Assembly (NCBI GenBank): GCA_046728015.1
Contig: JBKPDQ010000181.1
Coordinates: forward strand, 1 to 16,588
From: DATAFO01 sp046728015
GTDB lineage: Bacteria; Actinomycetota; Thermoleophilia; Solirubrobacterales; 70-9
Direction of reading: 5' to 3'
Length of the DNA stretch: 16,588 bases
The notes beneath the pieces were generated by a model, which had not been told where the DNA came from, did not search any database, and worked only from the letters and a program-made list of their open reading frames with translations. Of this stretch, positions 1 through 7,738 are shown one piece after another. How positions within the stretch are numbered: the first letter of the stretch is position 1; the number at the start of each line of letters is the position of its first letter. The position numbers were made by a program, and so were the translations under genes.

Positions 1-699
1 GTGCTCGGGCAGCCCTTCAAGTGTCCGCCGGCCCCGTTCGAGGGGGCGTTCCTGTTACACGAGTACTTCACGCAGCGGGGCATCCGCGACTCGGTGCAGA
101 TGACGTCGACGTTCCCGATGCAGCGCCCGGTCCCGGTGACCCTCGAGGTCGCGCAGATGTTCCGTGACGCGCTCGCCGCGCGGGGCATCGAAGAGCTGCC
201 CCAGCACCTGGTGACGAGCATCGATCCGGCCACGCGCGCGGCGCAGCTTGCGAACGGCGGCGCGCTGCCTTACGACCTCTTCGTCGGCATCCCGATCCAT
301 CGGGCGCCCGACCCGCTCGCCGCCTCGGGCCTCGCCGTGAACGGCTGGGTACCCGTCGACCAGACCAACCTCAGGACCCAGTTCCCGCAGGTCTACGCCC
401 TGGGCGACGTCTGCACCGGTCCCCGCACCGTCCCCAAGGCCGGGATCTTCGCCGAGTCGGCCGCGCTTGTCGTGGCCGACGACATCGCGGCCTCGATCGC
501 CGGCGGCGAGCCACCGGCGCCGTACGGAGGGTCGGGCGTCTGCTATGCCGAGTTCGGCGACGGGCTCGTCAGCAGGGTCGAGGTCAACTTCCTCAGCGGC
601 CCCGCGGCGGCGGCCCAGCGATTCGAACCGTCGCGCGACTACGCCGCCGAGAAGGAGGAGTTCGGCGCGACCAGGCGAGCGCGCTGGTTCGGGCTCTGA
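1..699 (+). CDS. FAD-dependent pyridine nucleotide-disulfide oxidoreductase, sulfide:quinone reductase-like (C-terminal part)
   Basis: The frame is open from the left edge, so the first codon is not a demonstrated start. About 230 residues remain, whereas complete SQR-like flavoproteins have roughly 380-430, so the N-terminal FAD-binding half lies outside. A CPPAPFE motif at fragment residues 8-14 matches the conserved cysteine segment of SQR/FccB-type proteins. The second FAD-binding signature, VYALGDV, is near residues 130-136. It is followed by VPKAGIFAESAALVVADDI, the segment that in SQR and NDH-2 relatives lines the quinone/flavin site. The family oxidises sulfide or a related reductant and passes electrons to quinone at the membrane. 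Only some of the catalytic cysteines can be seen, so true sulfide oxidation is not established, and a general FAD/NAD(P) oxidoreductase remains possible. The next gene is on the opposite strand about 200 bp away. Confidence 0.8.
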   Translation: MLGQPFKCPPAPFEGAFLLHEYFTQRGIRDSVQMTSTFPMQRPVPVTLEVAQMFRDALAARGIEELPQHLVTSIDPATRAAQLANGGALPYDLFVGIPIHRAPDPLAASGLAVNGWVPVDQTNLRTQFPQVYALGDVCTGPRTVPKAGIFAESAALVVADDIAASIAGGEPPAPYGGSGVCYAEFGDGLVSRVEVNFLSGPAAAAQRFEPSRDYAAEKEEFGATRRARWFGL

Positions 700-899
700 T
701 CCTGCGCGATCGCACAAGCGCGCGATATGAGCGACGACGCGACGGCTCCGAATCGCCTCAGGCTCAACTCCGCTGCGCCTTGCCGTTCCCGCCGATGAAG
801 ACGACCGACCTGCTGTGCGCCCGGGTGGATGACGACGGGAATGGTGGTGGCCCGGGCGAGAATCTCCGGGCGCGTATCACGGCTGCCACCCCGAGCCGT

Positions 900-1520
900 T
901 CAACGACGCGTTACTTTCTGAAGCGCGTCGATCCCGCCGCGCAAGAAGAGCATCGCGTCGTCGAGCACGGAGAGCGCCTCGACCTTGGCCACGCGCTGTT
1001 CGGCCTTATCGTGGATGGTGCCCTCGAGCGACGTCAGCGCCGCGATCGCCGCGGCGGTCACGAGCCGCGGACGCAGCGTGTCCTGCGGCTCGCCGAGATC
1101 GTCGGCGATCGCCTCGAGCAGCAGCTCCTGGATGCGAGCGAAGATGCCGCCTTGGAAGTTGGCCAGCCCCTCGTCCTCGCGGCACAGCCGCTTGCGCAGG
1201 ATCGCCTCGTCCTCCTCGGCCATCCACTGATCGAACATCGCGTCGATCCAGCGCCGGAGCGCGTCGAAGGCGGTCTCGCCGGGCAGGCGATCGCGTAGCG
1301 CGCTCGCCAGGCTGTCGAGGTCGCGGTCGAGGTTGTGGAAGACGACCGCCTCCTTCGACGGGAAGTACGTGAAGAACGTGCGCGGCGCGACGCCGGCGGC
1401 GGTCGCGATGTCGGCGATCGTCGTGGCGTGATAGCCGCGCTCGGCGAACAGGGCCATGGCCGCCTCGACGATCTGCTCGCGCGTGCGCTGCTTCTTGCGT
1501 TCCCTCAGCCCCAGTGACAT
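900..1520 (-). CDS. TetR/AcrR family transcriptional regulator
   Basis: This is a 206-residue protein, a normal TetR length. Residues 1-60 form a textbook TetR DNA-binding domain: RERKKQRTREQIVEAAMALF, then ERGYHATTIADIATAAGV, then APRTFFTYFPSKEAVV. The C-terminal part is helical and variable, as expected for a ligand-binding and dimerisation domain, so the ligand cannot be read from sequence. The gene diverges from the MMPL exporter gene with about 100 bp between their starts, a common arrangement in which the repressor controls itself and the exporter. A short inverted repeat (TGACA-TG-TGTCA) overlaps its start codon and could be an autoregulatory operator. The ATG at 1518-1520 is chosen because the HTH begins right after it. 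Confidence 0.93.
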   Translation of the reverse strand: MSLGLRERKKQRTREQIVEAAMALFAERGYHATTIADIATAAGVAPRTFFTYFPSKEAVVFHNLDRDLDSLASALRDRLPGETAFDALRRWIDAMFDQWMAEEDEAILRKRLCREDEGLANFQGGIFARIQELLLEAIADDLGEPQDTLRPRLVTAAAIAALTSLEGTIHDKAEQRVAKVEALSVLDDAMLFLRGGIDALQKVTRR

Positions 1521-1526
1521 GTGTCA
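1515..1526. promoter_or_regulatory. Candidate TetR operator (inverted repeat)
   Basis: TGACA-TG-TGTCA is an inverted repeat with perfect 5-bp arms and a 2-bp centre, lying across the start codon of the tetR-type gene in the tetR/MMPL divergent region. TetR proteins commonly bind such palindromes near their own promoter. The binding assignment is inferred from position and symmetry only. The rest of the region (1527-1619) is AT-richer than its surroundings, includes TTGCAA and TGCGCA palindromes, and may carry the promoters. A possible plus-strand pair is TTAACC (1559-1564) and TATTGC (1581-1586), but it is weak. Confidence 0.4.
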
Positions 1527-1619
1527 ATCGTAGCGAAACCTGCAGAGGATGCAAAAAATTAACCTGCGCAAACATGCAGCTATTGCAAATTCGCACCCGA
1601 TGTGCTCTCCTCTCACGCC

Positions 1620-3833
1620 ATGGCACATCTCCTCGGAACCCTGGCCGCCCGCACGGCGACACACTGGAAGCGGTCACTCGCGATCGTGGCGGTGGCGCTC
1701 GTCGCGCTCGGCGTTGCGGCCAGCGCCGGTGGCGGCTCGTTCGTCGACGACTTCAAGACCCCTGGCACGGAATCGCAGAGCGCGATCGACCTCCTCGACG
1801 AGCGCTTTCCGGCGGCGTCGGGCGATACCGCGAACGTCGTCTTCGCGGTCGACTCCGGCACGCTTCGCGAGCCCGAGCGCCGGGCCGCGATCGAGCGCAC
1901 TGTCAAGGAGATCCGCTCCCAGCCACACGTGACGGGCGCGCCAAGCCCGTTCGCCAAGAACAGCGGCCAGCTCTCCGAGGACGCGCGGATCGCCTACGTG
2001 CCGGTCCAGTACGACGACACCGCTTCCGCGCTCGGCACCGAGCCGGGCGAGCGGCTCGAGCAGGCGTCCGACCTCGGCGAACGCGCCGGGCTCGAGGTGT
2101 CGCGCAACGGGGCGGTCGTGGACCAGGCCGAGCAGGCCACCGCGCCGGTCGGCGAGCTGATCGGTGTGGCGGTTGCGATCATCGTGCTCACGCTCGTGTT
2201 CGGCTCGGTGGCGGCGATGGCCCTCACGCTGATCTCGGCGCTGATCGCGCTGGCGGGCGGCCTGCTGCTGCTGCAGTTCGCCAGCGCCTTCGCAGACTTC
2301 CCCAGCTTCGCGCCCACGCTCGGCATCATGCTCGGGCTCGGAGCGGGCATCGACTACGCCCTCCTGATCGTCGGGCGCTACCGCGAGCAGCTGGCGAGCG
2401 GTGACAGCGTCGGCCACTCCGCGCGCGTCGCGAACGCCACCGCCGGCACGTCAGTCGTCGCGGCAGGAGCGATCGTGGTCGTGGCGATCGCAGGCCTGCT
2501 GGCCACCGGCATCCCCTTCGTGGGACAGATGGGAGTCGGCTCGGCGATCATCATCGCCACGGTCGCCGTCGGCGCGGTCACCGTGCTGCCCACGCTGATG
2601 GGCGCCTTCGCCCGTCGGCTCCGCCCCAAGCGACCCGCGCATGTGGAGCCCTCGCAGCGCTTCGCGCGCTGGGCGGGGATGATCACGCGCCGGCCGCTTG
2701 TGGCCGCCATCGTTGGCACCCTCGTGCTCGTCCTGCTCGCCGTCCCGTTCGCCTCGCTGCGCCTCGGCCAGCCCGACGACGGCAACGACCGCGCCGGCTC
2801 GACCACCCGCGTCGCCTACGACCGGCTCGCCGAGGGCTTCGGCGCCGGCTTCAACGGACCGCTCGTGCTCGCCGCCACCACGCCCACCGACGGCTCCGGC
2901 CAGAGCACGCTGAACCGCGTCCAGCAAGCCGTCGCGCAGGACCCGGACGTGGCGTTCGTCTCGCCGGCGCAGCCCTCGCCGAACGGCGATGCCGCGGTCC
3001 TGAACGTGATCCCGAAGAGCTCGCCCCAGGACGAGCGCACCAGCGAGCTGGTCGACCGGCTCCGCGCCGACGTGCTGCCCGCCGCCACGCGCGGCTCGCA
3101 GGTCGACGTCTACGTGGGCGGTGCCACCGCGACGCTTCAGGACCTGGCCGACAAGATCGCCGGCCGGCTGCCGATCTTCATCGCCATGGTCGTCGGGCTC
3201 AGCGTGCTCCTCCTGATGGCGGTCTTCCGCTCGCTCTGGGTCCCGCTCGTCTCCGCCGCGTTCAACCTGCTCTCGATCGCCGCCGCCTACGGCGTGGTGG
3301 TGCTCGTCTTCCAGGACGGCGTCGGCGCCAGCCTGCTGGGCGTCGACGGCGAGGTGCCGATCGTGTCCTTCGTCCCGCTGTTCATGTTCGCGATCCTGTT
3401 CGGCCTCTCAATGGACTACAACGTCTTCCTGCAGTCGCGCATCCGCGAGGAGTATCTGCGCGGCGCGGGGCCCGAGCAGAGCGTCGTACGAGCGATGGCG
3501 CGCGTCGGCAAGATCATCCTCGCGGCCGGCGTCATCATGACCAGCGTCTTCCTCGGCTTCGTCTCCGACCCTGACGTCGTCGTCAAGACGATCGGCCTCG
3601 GCCTCGCCGCCGCGATCCTGATCGACGTGCTGATCGTGCGCATGGTCGTCGCCCCCGCCGTGATGACACTGCTCGGCGACCGCGCGTGGACGCTGCCCGC
3701 CTGGCTCGACCGCGTGCTCCCGAGGATCTCGCTCGAAGGCGAGCTTCGCGACGAGCAACGTCTCCCGCAGCCGGCGGACCGCGAGCGCAAGGTCAGGGCT
3801 CCGGGCCGCCCCGCCGAGGAGGGCGCCGGCTGA
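1620..3833 (+). CDS. MMPL/RND family membrane transporter
   Basis: About 737 residues, typical for actinobacterial MMPL proteins (around 700-750). One N-terminal membrane helix (about residues 18-37) is followed by an extracytoplasmic domain containing FVDDFKTPGTESQSA. A helix cluster then carries GLGAGIDYALLIVGRYRE near residue 243. The pattern repeats: a second helix (VAAIVGTLVLVLLAVPFASL), a second outside domain, and a second cluster with FGLSMDYNVFLQSRIREEY near residue 594. The GIDYALLI and GLSMDYNVFL motifs are the two conserved acidic/tyrosine MMPL motifs in TM4 and TM10, where proton coupling occurs. The likely role is proton-driven export of a lipid or hydrophobic compound; the substrate is unknown. 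ATG 1620 is preferred over GTG 1602 because family N-termini begin shortly before the first helix; neither has a clear Shine-Dalgarno. The divergent TetR gene is the probable regulator. Confidence 0.92.
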   Translation: MAHLLGTLAARTATHWKRSLAIVAVALVALGVAASAGGGSFVDDFKTPGTESQSAIDLLDERFPAASGDTANVVFAVDSGTLREPERRAAIERTVKEIRSQPHVTGAPSPFAKNSGQLSEDARIAYVPVQYDDTASALGTEPGERLEQASDLGERAGLEVSRNGAVVDQAEQATAPVGELIGVAVAIIVLTLVFGSVAAMALTLISALIALAGGLLLLQFASAFADFPSFAPTLGIMLGLGAGIDYALLIVGRYREQLASGDSVGHSARVANATAGTSVVAAGAIVVVAIAGLLATGIPFVGQMGVGSAIIIATVAVGAVTVLPTLMGAFARRLRPKRPAHVEPSQRFARWAGMITRRPLVAAIVGTLVLVLLAVPFASLRLGQPDDGNDRAGSTTRVAYDRLAEGFGAGFNGPLVLAATTPTDGSGQSTLNRVQQAVAQDPDVAFVSPAQPSPNGDAAVLNVIPKSSPQDERTSELVDRLRADVLPAATRGSQVDVYVGGATATLQDLADKIAGRLPIFIAMVVGLSVLLLMAVFRSLWVPLVSAAFNLLSIAAAYGVVVLVFQDGVGASLLGVDGEVPIVSFVPLFMFAILFGLSMDYNVFLQSRIREEYLRGAGPEQSVVRAMARVGKIILAAGVIMTSVFLGFVSDPDVVVKTIGLGLAAAILIDVLIVRMVVAPAVMTLLGDRAWTLPAWLDRVLPRISLEGELRDEQRLPQPADRERKVRAPGRPAEEGAG

Positions 3834-3883
3834 CCCGCTCGCCGTAGCTCCCAGCAGCTGGTCCCGGCCCGAAAGGAGGCGGC

Positions 3884-4717
3884 ATGCCTACCGTTCCCAT
3901 GCTCACGGATGCGACCGACACACCGAACCGACCGCGCGAGACGGCCGCCTTGATCCGGGTCGCTGTGCTCGACGACCACGCAGCGGTCCGCGCAGGCCTG
4001 GCGGCGATCGTCGGCGCCGCGCCCGACATGGTCTCGGTCGGCTCGGCTCACGACGAGACGGAGCTCTACTGGCTACTGCGGCGCACCGACCCGTCGGTCC
4101 TCATCCTCGATGTCCATCATCCCGGGCTGCACGGCCTCGCGCTGAGCGTGCGCCTCAAGCGCCGGTCTGCGCGCCCGCGGATCGTCCTGTACAGCGGCCG
4201 GGGCGGCCCGCTGCTGACCGTCGCGGCGGCCGTCGCCGGGGTCGACGCCGTGGTCGCCAAGTCCGACACCGAACGCGCGCTGCTGGAGGCGATCCGCGCC
4301 GCCGCCCGCGACGCCAATCCACCGCCGGCGGTATCGCTGCGCGCGCAGAGGCGCGCGGCCGCGCGGATCGACCCTGCCGACCACGCCATCCTCGCCATGC
4401 GCCTGGCCGGGAACTCCTGGACCGAGATCGCCGCCACGCTGCGGCAGCCCGCCGCCGCGATCGCCGAACGCGCCGCCGCGATCGTCATCCAGCTCACCTC
4501 CGCACGGACCCCAGCGGGCTCACCGACACCTCCGGCGCCGGATTCGCGGCGCCCGCAACCGCCGGGCTCGCCAACGCCAGCGCCACGCCCAACATCACCA
4601 CCGCACCCGCGCGCACGACCATCTCCTCTCCCGCGAGTCGACGTGCCGCTGAAAGCCACTCCCCTGCACGCGCGGGCCACGGCAACACGAACGGCCAGGG
4701 CTAGCCAAAGACTCTAG
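3884..4717 (+). CDS. Orphan response-regulator-like protein (receiver plus degenerate LuxR-like HTH, proline-rich tail)
   Basis: The start is well supported by AAAGGAGG at 3872-3879, four bases before the ATG. Residues 24-140 form a CheY-like receiver with the acidic pair D30/D31 (VLDDHAAVRAGL), phosphoacceptor D76 (LILDVHHPG), S104 in the Thr/Ser position (VLYSGRG) and K126 (VVAKSD), so it could be phosphorylated. Residues 163-204 (from DPADHAILAMRLAGNSWTEI) resemble the start of a LuxR/NarL HTH, but the recognition part is alanine-rich and lacks the usual SPRTVERH-like segment, so DNA binding is doubtful. From about residue 207 to the stop the protein is a low-complexity P/R/T/S tail, unlike a folded domain, lying opposite a minus-strand signal-peptide-like frame. 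No histidine kinase is adjacent, so the partner is unknown. Confidence 0.75.
   Translation: MPTVPMLTDATDTPNRPRETAALIRVAVLDDHAAVRAGLAAIVGAAPDMVSVGSAHDETELYWLLRRTDPSVLILDVHHPGLHGLALSVRLKRRSARPRIVLYSGRGGPLLTVAAAVAGVDAVVAKSDTERALLEAIRAAARDANPPPAVSLRAQRRAAARIDPADHAILAMRLAGNSWTEIAATLRQPAAAIAERAAAIVIQLTSARTPAGSPTPPAPDSRRPQPPGSPTPAPRPTSPPHPRARPSPLPRVDVPLKATPLHARATATRTARASQRL
4494..4622 (-). CDS. Possible small exported peptide or remnant of a secreted-protein gene (42 aa)
   Basis: The minus-strand ATG at 4620-4622 is preceded by GGGAGAGGAG. It opens a 42-codon frame beginning MVVRAGAVVMLGVALALASP and continuing AVAGAANPAPEV. This has every part of a Sec signal peptide: a short positive N-region, a long hydrophobic core, and an AVAGAA-type cleavage site around residues 22-25. 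The mature part is only about 17 residues and ends in TGA. Codons are strongly G/C-ending, like real genes here. It lies inside the 3' end of the response-regulator-like gene, opposite its unusual tail, so both frames cannot be equally constrained. It may be a truncated secreted-protein gene, a genuine small peptide, or a chance frame. No promoter was identified. Confidence 0.25.
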   Translation of the reverse strand: MVVRAGAVVMLGVALALASPAVAGAANPAPEVSVSPLGSVRR

Positions 4718-4723
4718 ACTGAG

Positions 4724-4734
4724 ACATCCGATCT
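4724..4734. promoter_or_regulatory. Candidate fucose-locus operator upstream of the GH29 gene
   Basis: ACATCCGATCT differs at one position from the inverted repeat ACATCNGATGT, which is perfect upstream of fucU and has two more near-copies upstream of the GH95 gene. It lies 85 bp before the GH29 start codon. Possible -10 elements follow it: TATACG at 4753-4758, or TACGGT at 4755-4760, which resembles the TACCGT of the GH95 promoter. No good -35 is seen, and the site would overlap the -35 area. Repressor binding here is inferred. Confidence 0.5.
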
Positions 4735-4819
4735 TTCAGGCGCTTCAGGGGGTATACGGTCTGGGAGAACGTCGGAGCGCGCGGAGTAATCGGACGAATC
4801 GGGAGTTCGGGAGGCGGAG

Positions 4820-7720
4820 ATGACTCGACGGACAGCGCTGGCGCGAACCGGGATCGTGACGGTCCTGGCCGCGATCGGCATCGGGATGAGCGCGGCGCAC
4901 CCCGCGCAGGCGCAGCTGCAGCATCCGCGACAGGCGTGGATGCGCGACTCGACGGCCGGCCTATTCCTGCACTGGGGCATGTTCACGGAGCCGAAGCACC
5001 TCGACTGCGCCGAGTGGGAGAAGGCCGTCACCGACGGCGGCTGGGACCCGCGCTACTGGGTGCAGGAGGCGCAGAAGCTGCACGCGTCCTACCTCGTGCT
5101 GACGACGTTCCACAGCCGTCTCGGCTACGCCCGGCCGTGGCCGTCGAAGATCCCGGGCAGCTGCGCCACCACGCGCGACTTCCTCGGCGAGACGATCGCG
5201 GCGGCCAAGGCCGAAGGCCTGAAGGTGATCCTCTACATGACCGACGACCCGCAGTGGCACAACGAGCAGAACATCGAGACGCTCGACTCGGCGGCCTACT
5301 CGGCCTACAAGGGCAAGCAGGTCGACCTCACCACGCGCGAGGGCTTCGGCGAGTACAGCTACGACCTCTTCTTCGAGGTCATGGACAAGTACCCGGACCT
5401 CGCCGGCTTCTGGATCGACAACGACAACGCCTACTGGGAGGACCACCACCTCTACGAGCAGATCCGCGAGCGGCGGCCGTCCTGGCTGTTGAGCAACAAC
5501 AACGAGGACACGCCGATCATGGACACGGTCAGCAACGAGCAGAAGACCGGCATGACGCCGGACTACGACTACCCGCAGGCGGTATGGACGCCGATGCCAC
5601 GACTGACCGAGGCCGACTACAAGCTGCCGACCACCGGCCAGTGGTGGTGGGACGGCAACGACGCGGTGGTCGACTACGACCTCAGCATCGGCCGCTACAT
5701 CACGAACGCGGGATCCTCGATCAAGTCGCTGATGGCCGAGACGGCCATGGTCAACGGGCGGTTCCCACCGCGCCAGGAGGCCTTTAACAACTTCATGGCG
5801 GACTACCTCCCTCCGATCTGGAAGTCGATCGGCGGGACGGAGGGCGGCGGGTACATGTATGGGGGCATGCAGCCCGGCGCGCTCAACGACGGCGCGCACG
5901 GGGTCATCACCGTCGACAAGGACGACCCCGATACCCAGTACGTCCACGTCACCACCAAGCCGCGGTTCGAGGACATGGTCCGCGTCCGCGACAACGGCTA
6001 CAAGGTCACCGCAGTCTCCGACGTGCGGACCGGCCGGCCCCTCCGGTTCAACCAGTCCGGCGGCTACTTGACCATCCTCGGCGTCGAGCGCTGGGACGCC
6101 TACGACACCGTGTTCGAGGTCACCACCGACGGCAAGCAGGGCCTCTATCCGCAGCACTCGATCAAGGCGACCGCGTCCGCGTCCGCCTCCGGCTTCCCGG
6201 CGAGCAACCTCACCGACGGAAGCTATCTCGACTACTGGGATGCCGACCGCAGCGTGCCGGCGACCATCGACCTCGACCTCGGCGCGCGCAAGCCCTCGTC
6301 GTACCTTGCGATCAACCAGCGCGAGTGGTCGCCGACGTACAACCGCGAGACGTTCGGCCGAGCGGAGGACTCCTCGCGCATCAAGGACTACCGGGTGTAC
6401 GTGAGCGACGACGGGAGGCGCTGGGGGGAGCCGGTCAGGACCGGGACGATGCCCAGCGCCCGCGGCGCCCAGTTCATCGATATCGGGCCGCAGCGCTCCC
6501 GCTACATCCGCCTCGAGGTGCTGAGCACTTGGGGCACGCCGAAGGTTCCTGCCTACTACAACAAGCTCGCGATCGACGAGTTGTACGTCGGGCACGGCTA
6601 CCCGTACAGCGCGGAGAACCCGCTCCCGGGCGAGGCGGAGAACGGTACGACGAGCGGCTCGGCGAATGTCGTCCGGTGCGACGCCTGTTCGGGCGCGCGC
6701 CAGGTAAGCCTGGGCGGCGGGGCCGTGACGCTCGACGGCGTCGGGGCCGCCGAGGCGGGCGACCACCGGCTCGCGATCCACTACACCGCCGCCGGCACGG
6801 GCTCCCTCGGAGTCAGCGTCAACGGCGCCCCGGCCGTCAGCCTCCCTGTCAGTGGCCAGAGCAGGGACGTTCCCTCGAGGACCGCGATCTCGGTGCCGCT
6901 GAAGGCCGGCGCGAACAGCATCAGGTTCACCGGGTCCGGCGCGGTCGGCCTCGACCGGATCGCGGTCACGCCGCTACCGCCGGCCTCGTATGTGCCGCGG
7001 ACCAGGATCAGCCTCGAGCCGCTCACGGCGCCGGTGAATCCCGGCGGGACGTTCAAGCTGGCCGCCGAGCTCCGCTTGGACGACATCGATCCGGTCGACG
7101 ACGTCACGCTGGCACCGCAGCTACCCGCCGGCTGGACCATCGAGCCCGGCCCGGCGACCGCGAAGCGCCTGGAATCGGGACAGACGCTGACCGGGTCCTG
7201 GACCGTCACCGTGCCCGCTGACGCCACCCCCGGCATCCGGAAGCTGTCGATCCGGGCGTCGTTCAGCGCGTTCGGTCGCCCGCAGCAGGCAAGCGGGTCG
7301 ATGCAGGTGGACGTGATCCCGCCGGGCCTCGTGGCCGAGATCGAGGCCGAAGCCTCATCGAACACGTTCAGCGGCCAGGCGGCGCCGACGGGGTGCTTCC
7401 TGTGCTCGGGCGGCACGAAGGTGCGCTTCATCGGCAGCAACCCGAGCAACCACCTCACGGTCAACGGCATCACCATCGACGCCGCGGGCCAGTACGACCT
7501 GTACATGGACTACCTGGTCAGCGGCACGCGGACGTTCTACGTGAGCGTCAACGGCGGCCCGGCCGTCACGGTGCAGCTGAGCGGCACGAGCTCGAACGAC
7601 CCTGCCACGGCGAAGATCAGCGTGCCGCTGGTTGCGGGCGCCAACTCGATCAGGTTCTTCAACGACACCGCCGGCGCTCCGGACCTCGACCGGATCAGGG
7701 TGGCCGCCCCGCGGGAGTGA
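4820..7720 (+). CDS. Exported multimodular GH29-like alpha-L-fucosidase with discoidin/CBM32-like and two CBM35/CBM6-like modules
   Basis: 966 residues. The start has GGGAGG at 4809-4814, five bases before the ATG. Residues 1-31 are an export signal with an AQA cleavage site; the TRRTALA opening is Tat-like. About 37-435 is a GH29-type barrel: GLFLHWGMFT (47-56) matches the family GIFIHWG motif with its active-site His (H51), and FWIDND (197-202) puts D200 at the expected nucleophile position. The usual KHHDGF motif is altered to TFHSRLG (96-102), keeping only the second His, so the protein is a divergent member. Residues about 440-592 look like an F5/8 type C (CBM32) domain. About 603-717 and 837-963 are two related CBM35/CBM6-like beta modules, each with a CxxC near its start, separated by an NPCBM-associated (NEW3-like) domain (about 725-832). 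Likely role: release of L-fucose from glycans outside the cell, feeding the catabolic genes downstream. Fucose specificity rests on family and context. Confidence 0.82.
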   Translation: MTRRTALARTGIVTVLAAIGIGMSAAHPAQAQLQHPRQAWMRDSTAGLFLHWGMFTEPKHLDCAEWEKAVTDGGWDPRYWVQEAQKLHASYLVLTTFHSRLGYARPWPSKIPGSCATTRDFLGETIAAAKAEGLKVILYMTDDPQWHNEQNIETLDSAAYSAYKGKQVDLTTREGFGEYSYDLFFEVMDKYPDLAGFWIDNDNAYWEDHHLYEQIRERRPSWLLSNNNEDTPIMDTVSNEQKTGMTPDYDYPQAVWTPMPRLTEADYKLPTTGQWWWDGNDAVVDYDLSIGRYITNAGSSIKSLMAETAMVNGRFPPRQEAFNNFMADYLPPIWKSIGGTEGGGYMYGGMQPGALNDGAHGVITVDKDDPDTQYVHVTTKPRFEDMVRVRDNGYKVTAVSDVRTGRPLRFNQSGGYLTILGVERWDAYDTVFEVTTDGKQGLYPQHSIKATASASASGFPASNLTDGSYLDYWDADRSVPATIDLDLGARKPSSYLAINQREWSPTYNRETFGRAEDSSRIKDYRVYVSDDGRRWGEPVRTGTMPSARGAQFIDIGPQRSRYIRLEVLSTWGTPKVPAYYNKLAIDELYVGHGYPYSAENPLPGEAENGTTSGSANVVRCDACSGARQVSLGGGAVTLDGVGAAEAGDHRLAIHYTAAGTGSLGVSVNGAPAVSLPVSGQSRDVPSRTAISVPLKAGANSIRFTGSGAVGLDRIAVTPLPPASYVPRTRISLEPLTAPVNPGGTFKLAAELRLDDIDPVDDVTLAPQLPAGWTIEPGPATAKRLESGQTLTGSWTVTVPADATPGIRKLSIRASFSAFGRPQQASGSMQVDVIPPGLVAEIEAEASSNTFSGQAAPTGCFLCSGGTKVRFIGSNPSNHLTVNGITIDAAGQYDLYMDYLVSGTRTFYVSVNGGPAVTVQLSGTSSNDPATAKISVPLVAGANSIRFFNDTAGAPDLDRIRVAAPRE

Positions 7721-7736
7721 CTCACGTGACGTTCAC
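7717..7736. repeat. Nested GTGA/TCAC inverted repeats at the convergent GH29/GH95 junction
   Basis: Two convergent genes are separated by only 18 bp, and the junction reads GTGA-C-TCAC-GTGA-CGT-TCAC. This gives overlapping palindromes GTGACTCAC, TCACGTGA (7722-7729) and GTGACGTTCAC. It could be a compact bidirectional terminator stem or a protein site. No U-tract follows, so a standard intrinsic terminator is not supported. Confidence 0.3.
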
Positions 7737-7738
7737 GA

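Noticed and set aside
700..899. Possible short gene or gene remnant in the 200-bp gap between the SQR-like gene and tetR; a minus-strand frame ends with a VVFIGGNGK-like stretch.
   Set aside because: The frames have no ribosome-binding site, no recognisable family and no continuity with a larger protein. It may be debris, but nothing supports a call. A GCGATCGC palindrome after the first gene lacks a T-tract and is not a terminator.
1593..1603. GCACCCGATGT at the exporter start as another copy of the fucose-locus repeat.
   Set aside because: It has two mismatches, all in one half-site, and lies in an unrelated regulatory region.
4961..6781. 600-codon minus-strand open frame opposite the GH29 gene.
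   Set aside because: Shadow of the GH29 codon pattern, with no domain, no start signal and no neighbouring logic.
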